DNA of 64,000 nucleotides from Rubellimicrobium arenae (GCF_017916295.1 NZ_JAFMSS010000001.1:62001-126000); one strand, 5' to 3'; shown: positions 1 to 9,701, numbered from the stretch's first letter. Program-made: numbers and translations. Notes: generated by a model from the sequence alone, not told the origin.

Positions 1-977
1 TCGCCTTCGGACTTGGCCTTGAGCAGCACGCGCAGCAGGTCCGCCAGGGCCGGGTTGACCTGGAGCTGTTCACGCGAATCGTTCAGGCGCGGAACGTCCT
101 CGGGCCTGTAGGCCGCCGCCCGCTTCACGGACGCGAGGATCCCTTCGGCGATGTCCCCCCTCCGCCCTTCGCGGAGAAGAAGACGGGACTTGGACAGGTC
201 GGCCTCGCTCAGCGGACGCGTCGTGGCGAGCTCGATCAAGGCGTCGTCCTTGAAAACGCGGCTGCGCGGCACGTCCTTGCCCTGCGCATACTCCTCGCGG
301 AAGCGCGCCAACTCGACAAGGGCGGCCATCATCTTGCTCGACCCCGGGCGGGTCTTGACCCGCTCCCAAGCCTTGGCCGGGTCGGTCCGGTAGGTGGCCG
401 GATCCATGAGGACTGCCATCTCCTCACCGACCCAATGCTCCCGGCCGGTGCGCTTCAGCCGTTCCGACAGATGCACATACACGGTCCGGAGATAGGTGAC
501 GTCGGCCAGGGCGTAGCGGAGCTGCGCCTCGGACAGGGGCCGGTGCGACCAGTCGGTGAAGCGGGAGGACTTGTCCACCTCGGCCTTGGCGATCTTGCGG
601 ACCAAGGTCTCGTAGCTCACCTGGTCGCCAAAGCCGCAGACCATGGCCGCGACCTGCGTGTCGAAGAGCGGCGCGGGAATGACCCCGGCATCGACGAAGA
701 AGATCTCGAGGTCCTGCCGCGCCGCGTGGAAGACCTTCACCACGTCGGGGTTCCGGAACAGGTCGTACAGAGGAGCGAGGCTCAGCTCCCCTCCCGCGAG
801 GGGGTCGACGATGGCGGCCGCGTCCTCGGAGTCGCCGGGATAAGCGATCTGGAGCAGGCACAGCTTGGAGTAATAGGTCCGCTCGCGCAGGAACTCGGTG
901 TCGACGGTAACGAAGGGATGCTGGGCCGCGCGTTCGCAGAAGGCGGCCAAAGCCTCGGTCGTGGTGATGATCTGCAT
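1..977 (-). CDS. rnd: Ribonuclease D, 3' end beyond the window
   Basis: 3'-5' exoribonuclease that trims tRNA and other stable RNA 3' ends. About 325 N-terminal residues are visible; the C-terminus lies left of base 1. The DEDDy exonuclease domain fills roughly residues 1-170: VDTEFLRE supplies the first D-x-E, a central DTQVAAMV segment follows, and RYALADVTYL has the Y-x3-D motif. An HRDC-like helical region follows from about residue 210. I chose the ATG at 977 because it opens the family-typical MQIITTTEAL. It lies 42 nt downstream of purN on the same strand and could be co-transcribed. The family is about 385 residues long, so perhaps 60 are missing. Family assignment is firm. Confidence 0.93.
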   Translation of the reverse strand, partial: MQIITTTEALAAFCERAAQHPFVTVDTEFLRERTYYSKLCLLQIAYPGDSEDAAAIVDPLAGGELSLAPLYDLFRNPDVVKVFHAARQDLEIFFVDAGVIPAPLFDTQVAAMVCGFGDQVSYETLVRKIAKAEVDKSSRFTDWSHRPLSEAQLRYALADVTYLRTVYVHLSERLKRTGREHWVGEEMAVLMDPATYRTDPAKAWERVKTRPGSSKMMAALVELARFREEYAQGKDVPRSRVFKDDALIELATTRPLSEADLSKSRLLLREGRRGDIAEGILASVKRAAAYRPEDVPRLNDSREQLQVNPALADLLRVLLKAKSEG

Positions 978-1019
978 GGACTTGCGACTTAGCTGATTGA
1001 CGCAGCGTTGAAAAGCCCG

Positions 1020-1616
1020 TCAGGGCAAGAGGACGGGTGTCCGGTCCCCCATGGCGTAGCGCCGCAGCACCGCAGGGTAGAGCAGATGCTCCTTGACCAG
1101 CACCCGCGCCGCCAGGATGTCGGGCGTGTCGCCCGGCTCGATGGGCACGCGCGCCTGCCCGAGAATGGGGCCGTGGTCCAGTTCGTCCGTCACCTCGTGG
1201 ACGGTGCAGCCATGTTCCCGGTCGCCATTGGCGAGGGCGCGGGCATGGGTGTGGAGGCCAGGATAGAGCGGGAGGAGCGAGGGGTGGATGTTCAGCATCC
1301 GTCCTTTCCAGCGTCCGACGAACCCGGGCGTCAGGATCCGCATGAACCCGGCCAGGCAGATCAGGTCGGGCGCATGGGGCGCCAGGGCCGCCTGGAGCGA
1401 ATCTTCGAACGCCGCCCGATCACCGGCAAAAGGCCGATGGTCGACGACGGCAGTAGCCACGCCGAGTTCACGCGCACGGACAAGGCCGCCCGCGCCCGGA
1501 TCGTTGGACAGGACAAGCACGGGCGTCGCCGGATGGTCGCCGTGCATGGAGCGCAGGAGCGCCACCATGTTCGAGCCGCCGCCCGAGATAAGGATGGCGA
1601 CCCGGCGATGCGTCAC
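1020..1616 (-). CDS. purN: Phosphoribosylglycinamide formyltransferase
   Basis: Transfers a formyl group from 10-formyl-THF to GAR, giving FGAR, in cytosolic purine synthesis. The 198 residues match the family length. The N-terminus carries the phosphate-binding ISGGGSN loop (about 10-16), and the catalytic Asn-His-Asp triad is visible as N109 and H111 in NIHPSLLP and D147 in VTDELDHG. The ATG overlaps the purM stop by four bases (ATGA), so translation is probably coupled to purM, the next enzyme but one in the pathway. The purM-purN order is the standard bacterial arrangement. Nothing is missing from the active site. Confidence 0.96.
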   Translation of the reverse strand: MTHRRVAILISGGGSNMVALLRSMHGDHPATPVLVLSNDPGAGGLVRARELGVATAVVDHRPFAGDRAAFEDSLQAALAPHAPDLICLAGFMRILTPGFVGRWKGRMLNIHPSLLPLYPGLHTHARALANGDREHGCTVHEVTDELDHGPILGQARVPIEPGDTPDILAARVLVKEHLLYPAVLRRYAMGDRTPVLLP

Positions 1617-2647
1617 GCGAGATTGCCCCGATAGGACACGCCCTGCCCTTCGGTCACGGCGCCCAGACGGGTCACCGTCTCCCCCGCCTCGCGAAGTTGC
1701 GCAGCCAGGGCTTCGGCCCGGTCCGCTGCGACCACGGCCACCATCCCGATGCCCGAGTTGAAGGTCTTGAGCATCTCGGCTTCGGCGATGCCACCCGCCT
1801 GGCGCATCCAGGCGAAGACGGGCGGCAGCGTCCAGGCGCCCAGGTCGATCTCGGCGCCAAGTCCCTCTGGCAGCACGCGCGGCAGGTTTTCGGTCAGGCC
1901 CCCGCCGGTGATGTGAGCCAGGGCATGGACCCCGCCAGCGCGGATCGCCGACAGGACAGGCTTCACGTAAAGCCGTGTCGGCGTAAGCAGCGCCTCGCCC
2001 AATGAACCGTCCGCAAAGGGGGCGCGATCACTCCAGGACAGTCCCGCCACCTCGGCCACCCGCCGCACGAGCGAGAACCCGTTGGAATGGACCCCGTCCG
2101 AGGCCAGGCCCAGCAGGACGTCCCCCGCCACGACGCCTTGCGGCAGGTCGGTCCCGCGCTCCATGGCGCCAACGGCAAAGCCGGCGAGGTCGAAGTCCCC
2201 CCCGTGATACATGCCCGGCATCTCGGCCGTTTCGCCGCCGACAAGCGCGCAGCCGCTCTGCTCGCAACCGGCGGCGATCCCGGCGATGACCCTTGCGGCC
2301 TCCGCCACCTCGAGCTTGCCGGTCGCGAAGTAGTCCAGGAACAGAAGAGGCTCGGCGCCCTGGCAGACGAGATCGTTCACGCACATCGCCACGAGGTCGA
2401 TGCCCACGCCGTCCAGATGCCCCGTCTCGATGGCGATCCGCAGCTTGGTGCCGACGCCGTCCGTGGCGGCGACCAGGATCGGGTCCGAGTAGCCTGCCGC
2501 CTTGAGGTCGAACAGCGCGCCGAACCCGCCGAGGCCGGCCATCGTTCCCGGCCTTTCGGTCCGGCGGGCGAACGGCTTGATCCGCTCCACGAGCGCGTTG
2601 CCCGCATCGATGTCCACGCCCGCCTGCGCGTAGGTCAGCCCGCTCAT
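1613..2647 (-). CDS. purM: Phosphoribosylformylglycinamidine cyclo-ligase (AIR synthetase)
   Basis: ATP-dependent closure of FGAM to AIR in purine synthesis. The start at 2647 gives MSGLTYAQAGVDIDAGN, the conserved PurM N-terminus; an in-frame ATG 27 nt upstream would add residues the family does not have. The product is 344 residues, the usual length. The nucleotide-binding region GLGGFGALFDL and the VATDGVGTKLRIA motif near residue 70 are intact, as is the NDLVCQGAEPLLFLDY strand that forms the dimer active site. It overlaps purN by four bases and is the first gene of the purMN pair. About 100 nt separate it from the divergent tRNA gene, so the promoter must lie there. Confidence 0.97.
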   Translation of the reverse strand: MSGLTYAQAGVDIDAGNALVERIKPFARRTERPGTMAGLGGFGALFDLKAAGYSDPILVAATDGVGTKLRIAIETGHLDGVGIDLVAMCVNDLVCQGAEPLLFLDYFATGKLEVAEAARVIAGIAAGCEQSGCALVGGETAEMPGMYHGGDFDLAGFAVGAMERGTDLPQGVVAGDVLLGLASDGVHSNGFSLVRRVAEVAGLSWSDRAPFADGSLGEALLTPTRLYVKPVLSAIRAGGVHALAHITGGGLTENLPRVLPEGLGAEIDLGAWTLPPVFAWMRQAGGIAEAEMLKTFNSGIGMVAVVAADRAEALAAQLREAGETVTRLGAVTEGQGVSYRGNLA

Positions 2648-2749
2648 GCCCGTTCCCCCTTCTGCGACGTGCACCCGTTAGCCCAAGCGTGAGCAAGGGG
2701 CCAGAGGTGCTTGACGGGACGCGCCCCCTCTGCGACGGGAGAAACAGGC

Positions 2750-2825
2750 GGGCCGGTAGCTCAATGGTTAGAGCCGAGCGCTCATAACGCTTTGGTTGGG
2801 GGTTCGAGTCCCTCCCGGCCTACCA
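2750..2825 (+). tRNA. tRNA with CAU anticodon (likely Ile2 or elongator Met)
   Basis: Complete cloverleaf with encoded CCA. The 7-bp acceptor pairs GGGCCGG with CCGGCCT, with G-U at the first pair. The D arm is GCTC/GAGC, the anticodon stem GAGCG/CGCTT closes a loop CTCATAA with CAT at positions 34-36, and the T stem GGGGG/CCCTC closes TTCGAGT. Bases 2823-2825 are CCA. CAU can be elongator Met or the lysidine-modified isoleucine tRNA. The short D loop (AATGGTTA) and the anticodon-stem context look closer to Ile2 from memory of the family, but this is not decisive; the identity elements would need a dedicated classifier. Confidence 0.93.
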
Positions 2826-3959
2826 CCTCGCCGGGCTCCTCCGTGCGGGAGACGGCTGGACAGTCATGCGGAGATGTCGAGCCGCCATTCTCATCGGCAA
2901 CCAAGGATCGCCTGAGCTAGGCATCCGTAACAGCGGGCTCGCTTCGGTCCATCAGCGGGCTGGCATGGCTCGACGCCGGCTCGATCCCGTCTTCCGCTGT
3001 CCTGGGAATCAGGCCCTGGCAGGAGAAGCACCCAAGACTTACCGGGCAGGGCCGCCCCCGGATGTTAATCGACGTTTGTGCCGAACAAGGCGAGGACGTT
3101 CGGGCCGCGGAAACCAGTCGCATGACAATCGAGGCGACCGAAGCTCAATCGATCGGTGTCGGATAGTCCTGTCGCCACGCCCGGCGCGCTCGCGACGGGT
3201 CCGGGGCACCAAGATCGCGTCAAGCATCGTGGGCCCGGCCAACTGATCCGGTCGTCTCCGTGCCTCGCCTTGTCTGCTTTCAGGGGACGCGTGGCCGATC
3301 CTGTCGTCCCGGACTCCACCGGCACCGTCGCTGGTCCACGGGCGCACACCGAAGAACACGGATCCGTCGCGCCACCGTCGGCCGCTCGGACCCACGCTAT
3401 GGAGAGCCATGCCATGCGGTGGTCGGGGCGCGTTCCGACGATCCTCATGGCTTGGCGGCCCGACGCCAAAATTTGACGGCCGATCTCACTTGGCCGGTCA
3501 GCAAGTGAGCCTGCCGGCCCGGATGCGTGCGGCGATAGCGTCATCCAACTCAGGGCCACGTTGCCCGATGGACCTCGCTGCAGAGTTCCCTGATTCCCTC
3601 CTGTCGACCAACATGCCGCCGAACCTGGCGAGGAACGGCCAGCAGTCGGAGCCGACGCTCCGCCCAGCCACGAACCCCGTCCGGTCCGGGCCCAACGCAT
3701 TGAATCGGGCCCCAGCCATCCCTCGTCTGGCTGGAAGGAAGCCCTGGTAGGCTGGCACGCGAATTGACCCTGGTCGGGTCTTACAGGGCTGACGGATGGC
3801 TCTGGCCCTTTCGAGCAGCGATTGTCTCCTGGGCCCGAACAGGCCTGCGGTAATGTCTCCAGCCAAAGCTCGCGCAACGAGTGGCATTGCTCACGTCCCC
3901 GTGATCTGCTGGCCCGGTTCCCCAAGGCCGTGGGAACTGCCAGCCGGGAGAACGTCATC
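2826..3959. other. 1.1 kb intergenic region with no supported gene
   Basis: No open frame here has a plausible ribosome site, family motif or codon pattern. The frames that exist on both strands are short or rich in Pro, Arg, Ser and Gly, as expected from chance in GC-rich DNA. The region must contain the promoter of the RTX gene. It is less GC-rich than the flanking housekeeping genes. It could be decayed coding DNA, but I could not reconstruct any ancestral protein. Confidence 0.6.
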
Positions 3960-6161
3960 ATGATCGCAACAACACAGGACGCGGTCGTGCCGGTTGCCGT
4001 ACCTGGACTGGTGATCCTGGGTCCCCAGTTTTCCGGCTGGTCGGTTGAGGGCCATCTGGCTGGCTCTGGCGGTATATTTTCCAAGACACCGGGCGGCACG
4101 GTCGAACATGGCCTCCTGTCGATCGGACCGTCCGGATATTTCAAGTATCGCTGGCAGTTTGGCTATGTTGGACTGGATTCGTTTTCGTTCACCGTGACGT
4201 CGCCCGACGGAACAACCGCCACTGCGACCGTGAGCATGTCCATCGGCTTTCCCATGTCCGCCAGCATCTTGGGAATGGACGGCGGGGACGTGATCATGGG
4301 AGACACTCAAGGAAAGAGGACCCATATCGTCTGCGGCGATGGCGCAGACATCGTCCGCACGTATATGCCCGAGACGCAGGACAGCGGCCAAGCCGGCTTC
4401 GTCGACGCCGGTCAGGGAAACGACAATGTCGTGGTTCAGGGCACGGCAACCCTGGTCGGGGGCGAGGGCGACGACACGCTCGTATCCGGGCAGGGCTCGA
4501 TTCTCCAAGGGGGCGCTGGCAACGACCGGCTGATTGGCCCCACGGCATACGGAGGTCTCGGGAACGACGTACTGTATAGCACCGAAGGCAAACTGTACGG
4601 GGGAGACGGAGACGACCACCTGTCCGGCCTGAGCCGAACGTCGATGAACGGTGGCTCGGGCAACGACACCTATTACTTTACCAATTGGCAGTTCAAGGCT
4701 GGGGCTAACATTCGTGAGAAGGCCGGCGGCGGAATTGATACCGTCACGGCAGCAAATGTCGATCTCCGAGGACTCAGCAACCTTGAGAACATTATCCTCA
4801 AGGGAGCGATCCTAAATAAGGTGGGCCATGGCAATCATCGAGCCAATGTGATCACCGGGTCCGGCTGGTACGACACCGAGTACGGCGAAAACGGGAACGA
4901 CACCCTGGATGGACGGGGTGGGGACGATAGCCTTTATGGCGGACGCGGCGACGATACTCTTCTGGGAGGCGCCAGGGCGGATTATCTGTGGGGAGGAGAG
5001 GGAGTCGATCGCCTCGAAGGCGGGACGGGGGCGGATATCTACTACACCGATGGGCTTGACACGATCATCGAGAACGCTCGGAGCGGACACGACGAAGTTC
5101 ATTCCACCGTCAACCTGCGACTCGCCAAGAACGTGGAGACGCTCGTCCTCGTGGGTCCCAAGGCGGTGGAAGGGACCGGCAATGAAGCGGACAACGAACT
5201 TCTCGGCAACAAGCTGGACAACACCTTGGCGGGACGCGCCGGCCATGATCGCCTTGAGGGCGACGACGGCCGAGATGTCCTGCACGGCGGCACTGGCAAC
5301 GACTGGCTCGACGGTGGCGTTGGCGACGATCTGATGTCGGGCGGCGACGGCGATGACGTGTTCAAGGTCAACTCAGCAGGTGACCGGGTCAAGGAGCAGC
5401 CGGGCGACGGCTGGGACCGGATCGACTCCGTCGTCAGCTACGTCTTGCCCGACAACCTCGAGGAACTGGTCCTGCGCTCGGCATCCGCCCTGGACGGCAC
5501 CGGCAACGAGGACGCGAACCGGCTGGTGGGCACCAACAAGGCCAACAATCTGTTCGGGCTTGGTGGCGCGGATCGACTTGAGGGCAACGCCGGCAATGAC
5601 ACCCTAGATGGCGGCCGGGGGGCCGACCGAATGGAAGGCGGCGTGGGCGACGATCTTTTCATGGTGGACAACCACGGAGATCGCGTGATCGAGGATTTGG
5701 TGGGGGGCTACGACTTCGTCGTGACCCGCGTCACCTTCGCCCTGCCCGCCAATGTCGAGGAATTGTTCCTGGCGGACGGCGCCGGCGCGATCTCAGGGAC
5801 GGGGAACCGCCTGAACAACTATATCGAAGGAAACGCCTCGGACAACACCTTGCGAGGCGGCGAAGGAATGGACGAACTTTACGGCTGGCTGGGGGACGAC
5901 GTCCTTTACGGTGGTGGTGACTCGGATGCCTTCATCTACAACGGCGGACACGACCGGGCGGCCGATTTCAAGGTCGGGCAGGATCAGATCGTGTTCGAAG
6001 ACGCAGTCTATGATGAAAGAGCACTGACCGAGGAAGAACTGCTCGACCATGCCAAGATCGTGTCCGGGAACGCGCTGTTCGATTTCGGAGACGGCGACGT
6101 TCTCACCGTGGCCGGCGTGAAGAATCTCGATGACCTTAGGGGATCTCTTTATTACTTCTAG
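3960..6161 (+). CDS. RTX-repeat calcium-binding exoprotein, no catalytic domain seen
   Basis: A 733-residue protein made largely of RTX nonapeptides (GGxGxDxLx), which fold as Ca-filled beta-rolls outside the cell. The start at 3960 has GGGAGAA upstream. Residues about 10-95 form an Ig/cadherin-like beta domain ending in YVGLDSFSFTVTSPDG. RTX blocks follow from about residue 145. From residue 289 the chain repeats a larger unit: a GTGN-type turn, then RTX motifs, then a DxVxExxxxGxDxVxSxVxxxL-type strand region, recurring at residues 289, 405, 513 and 613. The C-terminus has FKVGQDQIVFED and ends in LYYF, like type I secreted RTX proteins, which have no N-terminal signal. No HlyB/HlyD genes are adjacent. 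Its role is unknown; adhesin or surface-layer function is possible. Confidence 0.85.
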   Translation: MIATTQDAVVPVAVPGLVILGPQFSGWSVEGHLAGSGGIFSKTPGGTVEHGLLSIGPSGYFKYRWQFGYVGLDSFSFTVTSPDGTTATATVSMSIGFPMSASILGMDGGDVIMGDTQGKRTHIVCGDGADIVRTYMPETQDSGQAGFVDAGQGNDNVVVQGTATLVGGEGDDTLVSGQGSILQGGAGNDRLIGPTAYGGLGNDVLYSTEGKLYGGDGDDHLSGLSRTSMNGGSGNDTYYFTNWQFKAGANIREKAGGGIDTVTAANVDLRGLSNLENIILKGAILNKVGHGNHRANVITGSGWYDTEYGENGNDTLDGRGGDDSLYGGRGDDTLLGGARADYLWGGEGVDRLEGGTGADIYYTDGLDTIIENARSGHDEVHSTVNLRLAKNVETLVLVGPKAVEGTGNEADNELLGNKLDNTLAGRAGHDRLEGDDGRDVLHGGTGNDWLDGGVGDDLMSGGDGDDVFKVNSAGDRVKEQPGDGWDRIDSVVSYVLPDNLEELVLRSASALDGTGNEDANRLVGTNKANNLFGLGGADRLEGNAGNDTLDGGRGADRMEGGVGDDLFMVDNHGDRVIEDLVGGYDFVVTRVTFALPANVEELFLADGAGAISGTGNRLNNYIEGNASDNTLRGGEGMDELYGWLGDDVLYGGGDSDAFIYNGGHDRAADFKVGQDQIVFEDAVYDERALTEEELLDHAKIVSGNALFDFGDGDVLTVAGVKNLDDLRGSLYYF

Positions 6162-7250
6162 GCTGCTGTCGAGATTGCCGGCCGCGGCACGTAGCTTCGC
6201 ATGGGTCCGCCGCTGCGGCCTCTGGTTCGACCTCGCTGACCAGAGAAAGGGGCGATCATGAACTGATCCTGGCGTGCATCAGCCCCGTTCTGGCAGGGCT
6301 GTTACCTTGGCTGCTGGCGGTTTCATGACCCGAGGAGGCGCCGATCCGCGGTTGGCCTCCGCAACCGAACATCTCATCGCAGGTCGGGATCAAGGTCCAT
6401 CCTTCGGTGCCCTACAGGCGCAGAGCGTAGCAGGAGCGGACCCGACCTTCAGTGGCTTCGGGGTGCCTGTCCTTTTCGGCGGTCCCCTATACAGTTGTGC
6501 CTCGCTTCCAAGTCAGGCCAGAGAGCCCTTATCCTGCTGTGAGGAAAACGTCCGTTCACATCTGTGCCTTGGACATGTGCGCAGCAGAGAGTACGGGTAG
6601 AATGGGTGCAAGCCATGTAGCACATCGGCGCAATTCCGAAGATCACCTTGGAAATTCACGCGTCGATTGCATGACGAACAACCAGTCGGCGGTGCAGCGA
6701 CTGACTTAAATCATCTTTACGTCTCGCGCCCAACAAGGGAACGTTCATTCTGCCGCCTCGAAAGGCGCATTGGTGCGACGTCGACCAGAAATCGGTCGAC
6801 AGAAAACCTGTTGCCTGGGCACTGGCCATGCCCAACGCAAGGATCCGTCATTCTTATGCCTCTGACTTGCATGACGGACCCGGCATTGTGCGTGAATTAT
6901 CGCACCCGCTGCGGCATAGCGCGAGCCTCGCGCTTCAGCTTGGACCCAGGCTCTGGCAATCCAGTGGCGTGCATCGCGCTTTCCAGGGATGGCATTCCTT
7001 TCTCGTGTGCGTCCGCCCGTCTGCAAGACCCGCCTTGCGAGCAGAGAAGGGATCGGAGCTTCCCTGCAACTCCTTGATCGCAGAAGCTTTGCAGCGGACC
7101 CTCCACTCTTCTTGGGGCTTAGCCGGCCCTCCAGAGTTCAGGAACGCTGGGCCGTCGATCACCCCGACCGTGGACGCGCCGCTAGGCCGACTTGCGAGTA
7201 GGACGAGGCTGCGGGGGTCCTGCAGCCTATCGTGCGAGCGGCCACTTCGG
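6162..7250. other. 1.1 kb low-GC intergenic region with inverted repeats
   Basis: No convincing gene on either strand. Parts of 6540-6900 look clearly lower in GC than the flanks. It holds three inverted repeats: GTCGACC, 7 nt, GGTCGAC at 6780-6800 (perfect arms); TCCGTCAT at 6844-6851 with ATGACGGA at 6871-6878; and AGGCTGC/GCAGCCT at 7206-7228. The last lies 22 nt past the stop of the flavoprotein gene and could act as its terminator, though no T-run follows. No transposase remnant or terminal repeats of an insertion sequence were recognised. Confidence 0.55.
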
Positions 7251-9701
7251 TCATGCCTTCACCCGCTGGGAGGTCGGGTCGTACATCGGGGAAAGGCTGG
7301 CCTCGGCGTCGTAGACCCGCCCGGCGACCTCGATGGCGTAGCTGGACGACAGCATCTCATCCGCAGCTTCGCCTTGCGCACGACAGGGAACGTAGCCCAA
7401 GCCAACGGCTGCGCCCAGCGCGTGCCCGTAGTTGCCCGAGGACAGCTGGCCCACGATGCGGTTGTCGCGCAGGATCGGCTCGTTATGGAAGAGGAGCGGC
7501 TCCGGGTCCTTGAGGCGAAACTGCATGAGGCGGCGCGCCAGGCCTGCCTCGCGCTTGCGCAGGACCGCCTCGCGCCCCAGGAAGTCGCCTTTCGCGGTCT
7601 TGACCGTGAACCCCAGGCCCGCCTCAAGCACGTGGTCCTCGTCGGTGATGTCATGGCCCCAATGCCGGTAGGCCTTCTCGATGCGGCACGAATCCATCGC
7701 GTGCAGGCCGCAGAGCCTTAGACCCAGGGGCTCGCCCGCCTCGATCAGCGCCTCCCACACATGAGCCGCCTGATCGGCCGAGACATAGAGTTCCCAGCCG
7801 AGCTCGCCCACATAGGTCACGCGGTGCGCGCGGGCGAGGCCCATTCCGATCTCGATCTCCTGCGCGGTCCCGAAGGGGAAGGCCTCGTTCGAGAAGTCGT
7901 TGGGCGACACGAGGGCCAGAACCTCGCGCGCCTTCGGGCCCATGAGCGGCAGCACGGCTTCTCCAGCGGTGACGTCGAGGATCGTCACCACATCATCACC
8001 GACGTGCCGGCGCAGCCAGGCGAGGTCTCGTTGCAGCGTGGCCCCGGGGACCACGAGGAAGAAAGATGTCTCCGACAACCGGGTGACGGTCAGATCGCTC
8101 TCGATGCCGCCCCGCTCGTTCAGCATCTGCGTGTAGACGAGCCGCCCGGCATCCACGTCCATCCAGTTGGCGCAGAGCCGCTGCAGGAAGCCGAGGGCGT
8201 CAGGCCCGTCCACGCGGATCTTGCCGAAGGAGGACATGTCGAGAAGACCGACGCCGGTCCGCAGCGCCATGTGCTCTTCGCGTTGGTTGTCGAACCAGTT
8301 TTGGCGGCTCCAGCTGTAGCGGTACTCACGTTCCTGCCCCGGACGGGCGAACCAGTTGGCCCGCTCCCATCCGGCGGTTTCACCGAAGACGGCCCCCCGC
8401 ATCTTCAGATGCTCGTGCAGGGGCGAGCGGCGCACGCCGCGGGCAGTCGCCGGCTGGCGGTATGGGAAGTGATCGGCGTAGAGCAGCCCGAGAGTCTCGG
8501 TCACCCGTTCCCGCAGATAGCGGCGGTTCTTCTGGAACGGCTGGGCGCGGCGGATATCCACCTCCCAAAGGTCGAAGGGCGGCTCCCCGTCATGCATCCA
8601 TTGGGCCAGCGCCATGCCCGCGCCGCCGGAGGACACGATGCCGATCGAGTTGTAGCCCGCCGCGACCCAGTAGCCGCGCAGCTCGGGCGCCTCCCCCAGG
8701 TAATAGCGGTCATCGGGCGTGAAGCTCTCGGGGCCGTTGAAGAAGGTGTGGATTCCCGCCTTGGACAGCATCGGCATGCGATGGATCCCCATCTCGAGGA
8801 TCGGCTCGAAGTGGTCGACATCCTCGGGGAGCTGGTCGAACTCGAAGCTTTCGGGGATGCCCTCCATTCCCCAGGGCTTGGCCACTGGCTCGAACGCGCC
8901 CAGCAGCATCTTGCCCGCGTCGGTCTTGTAGTAGGCGCATTCGTCGGGAACGCGCAGCACGGGCAGCTCCGTCAGCCCCTCGATCGCCTCGGTGACGATG
9001 TAGAAGTGCTCGCAGGCGTGGAGAGGCAGGGTCACCCCGTTCCGGGCGGCCAGGTCGCGGCCCCACATGCCACCGCAGTTCACCACGAGATCGGCGGCGA
9101 TGTGGCCCGTCTCCTCGCCCCGCTCCCAATCGACGCCGGTCACGCGCCCGCCGGCCTGCCTCACGGCCGTGACCTTCACGCCCTCGGCGATCAACGCCCC
9201 GCCCGCACGCGCGCCCTTGGCGAGCGCGAGAGCGATGTTGGCGGGGTCGGCCTGACCGTCCCCGGGCAGGTGGACACCCGCGACGACGCCGTCGAGGTTG
9301 AGATGCGGGTAAAGGTCGCCGACTTCGGAGGGCGACAGTTCGCGCACCTCCACGCCAAAGGCCCGCGCCATGCTGGCCTGCCGGAAGATCTCCTCCCGGC
9401 GCTCCCGGGTCAGGGCCGTGGTGATCGACCCGCATTGCCGAAAGCCGGTGGCGAGCCCCGTCTCGGCCTCCAACCGCGTGTAAAGGTCCGCCGAGTACTT
9501 CGCGAGCCGCGTCATGTTCTGGCTGGCGCGCAGCTGTCCGATCAGGCCCGCCGCGTGCCAGGTCGTCCCTGACGTGAGCTTCTTGCGCTCCAGGAGAACG
9601 ATGTCCGTCCAGCCGAGTTTGGCCAGGTGATACGCCACCGAGCAGCCCGAGATGCCGCCTCCGACGATGACGACGCGGGCGGCTCGCGGCAGCGTAACCA
9701 T
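7251..9701 (-). CDS. Dimethylglycine/sarcosine dehydrogenase-type flavoprotein with C-terminal aminomethyltransferase domain
   Basis: Probably demethylates an N-methylated glycine, handing the methylene group to tetrahydrofolate. Of 816 residues, roughly 1-380 are a DAO-type FAD domain opening with VVIVGGGISG, followed by a linker and a GcvT-like folate domain (about 430-810). TSGTTWHAAGL places H49 where mammalian DMGDH and SARDH attach FAD covalently. The start at 9701 is preceded by AGAGGA; an upstream ATG at 9767 would add 22 residues without family support and run into the palindrome at 9756-9780. The gene is divergent from a XRE-cupin regulator. The exact substrate (dimethylglycine, sarcosine or another methylamine) cannot be read from sequence; such paralogues are numerous in marine Rhodobacteraceae. 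Confidence 0.88.
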   Translation of the reverse strand: MVTLPRAARVVIVGGGISGCSVAYHLAKLGWTDIVLLERKKLTSGTTWHAAGLIGQLRASQNMTRLAKYSADLYTRLEAETGLATGFRQCGSITTALTRERREEIFRQASMARAFGVEVRELSPSEVGDLYPHLNLDGVVAGVHLPGDGQADPANIALALAKGARAGGALIAEGVKVTAVRQAGGRVTGVDWERGEETGHIAADLVVNCGGMWGRDLAARNGVTLPLHACEHFYIVTEAIEGLTELPVLRVPDECAYYKTDAGKMLLGAFEPVAKPWGMEGIPESFEFDQLPEDVDHFEPILEMGIHRMPMLSKAGIHTFFNGPESFTPDDRYYLGEAPELRGYWVAAGYNSIGIVSSGGAGMALAQWMHDGEPPFDLWEVDIRRAQPFQKNRRYLRERVTETLGLLYADHFPYRQPATARGVRRSPLHEHLKMRGAVFGETAGWERANWFARPGQEREYRYSWSRQNWFDNQREEHMALRTGVGLLDMSSFGKIRVDGPDALGFLQRLCANWMDVDAGRLVYTQMLNERGGIESDLTVTRLSETSFFLVVPGATLQRDLAWLRRHVGDDVVTILDVTAGEAVLPLMGPKAREVLALVSPNDFSNEAFPFGTAQEIEIGMGLARAHRVTYVGELGWELYVSADQAAHVWEALIEAGEPLGLRLCGLHAMDSCRIEKAYRHWGHDITDEDHVLEAGLGFTVKTAKGDFLGREAVLRKREAGLARRLMQFRLKDPEPLLFHNEPILRDNRIVGQLSSGNYGHALGAAVGLGYVPCRAQGEAADEMLSSSYAIEVAGRVYDAEASLSPMYDPTSQRVKA

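Noticed and set aside
2798..2825. tRNA 3' end as an attachment site with a duplicated copy at the end of the RTX segment
   Set aside because: No second copy of the T-arm/acceptor sequence was found up to 7250, and no integrase gene is present.
3065..4144. Open frame of 359 codons on the - strand upstream of and into the RTX gene
   Set aside because: No conserved motif, skewed composition, and it overlaps the promoter and start of a better supported gene.
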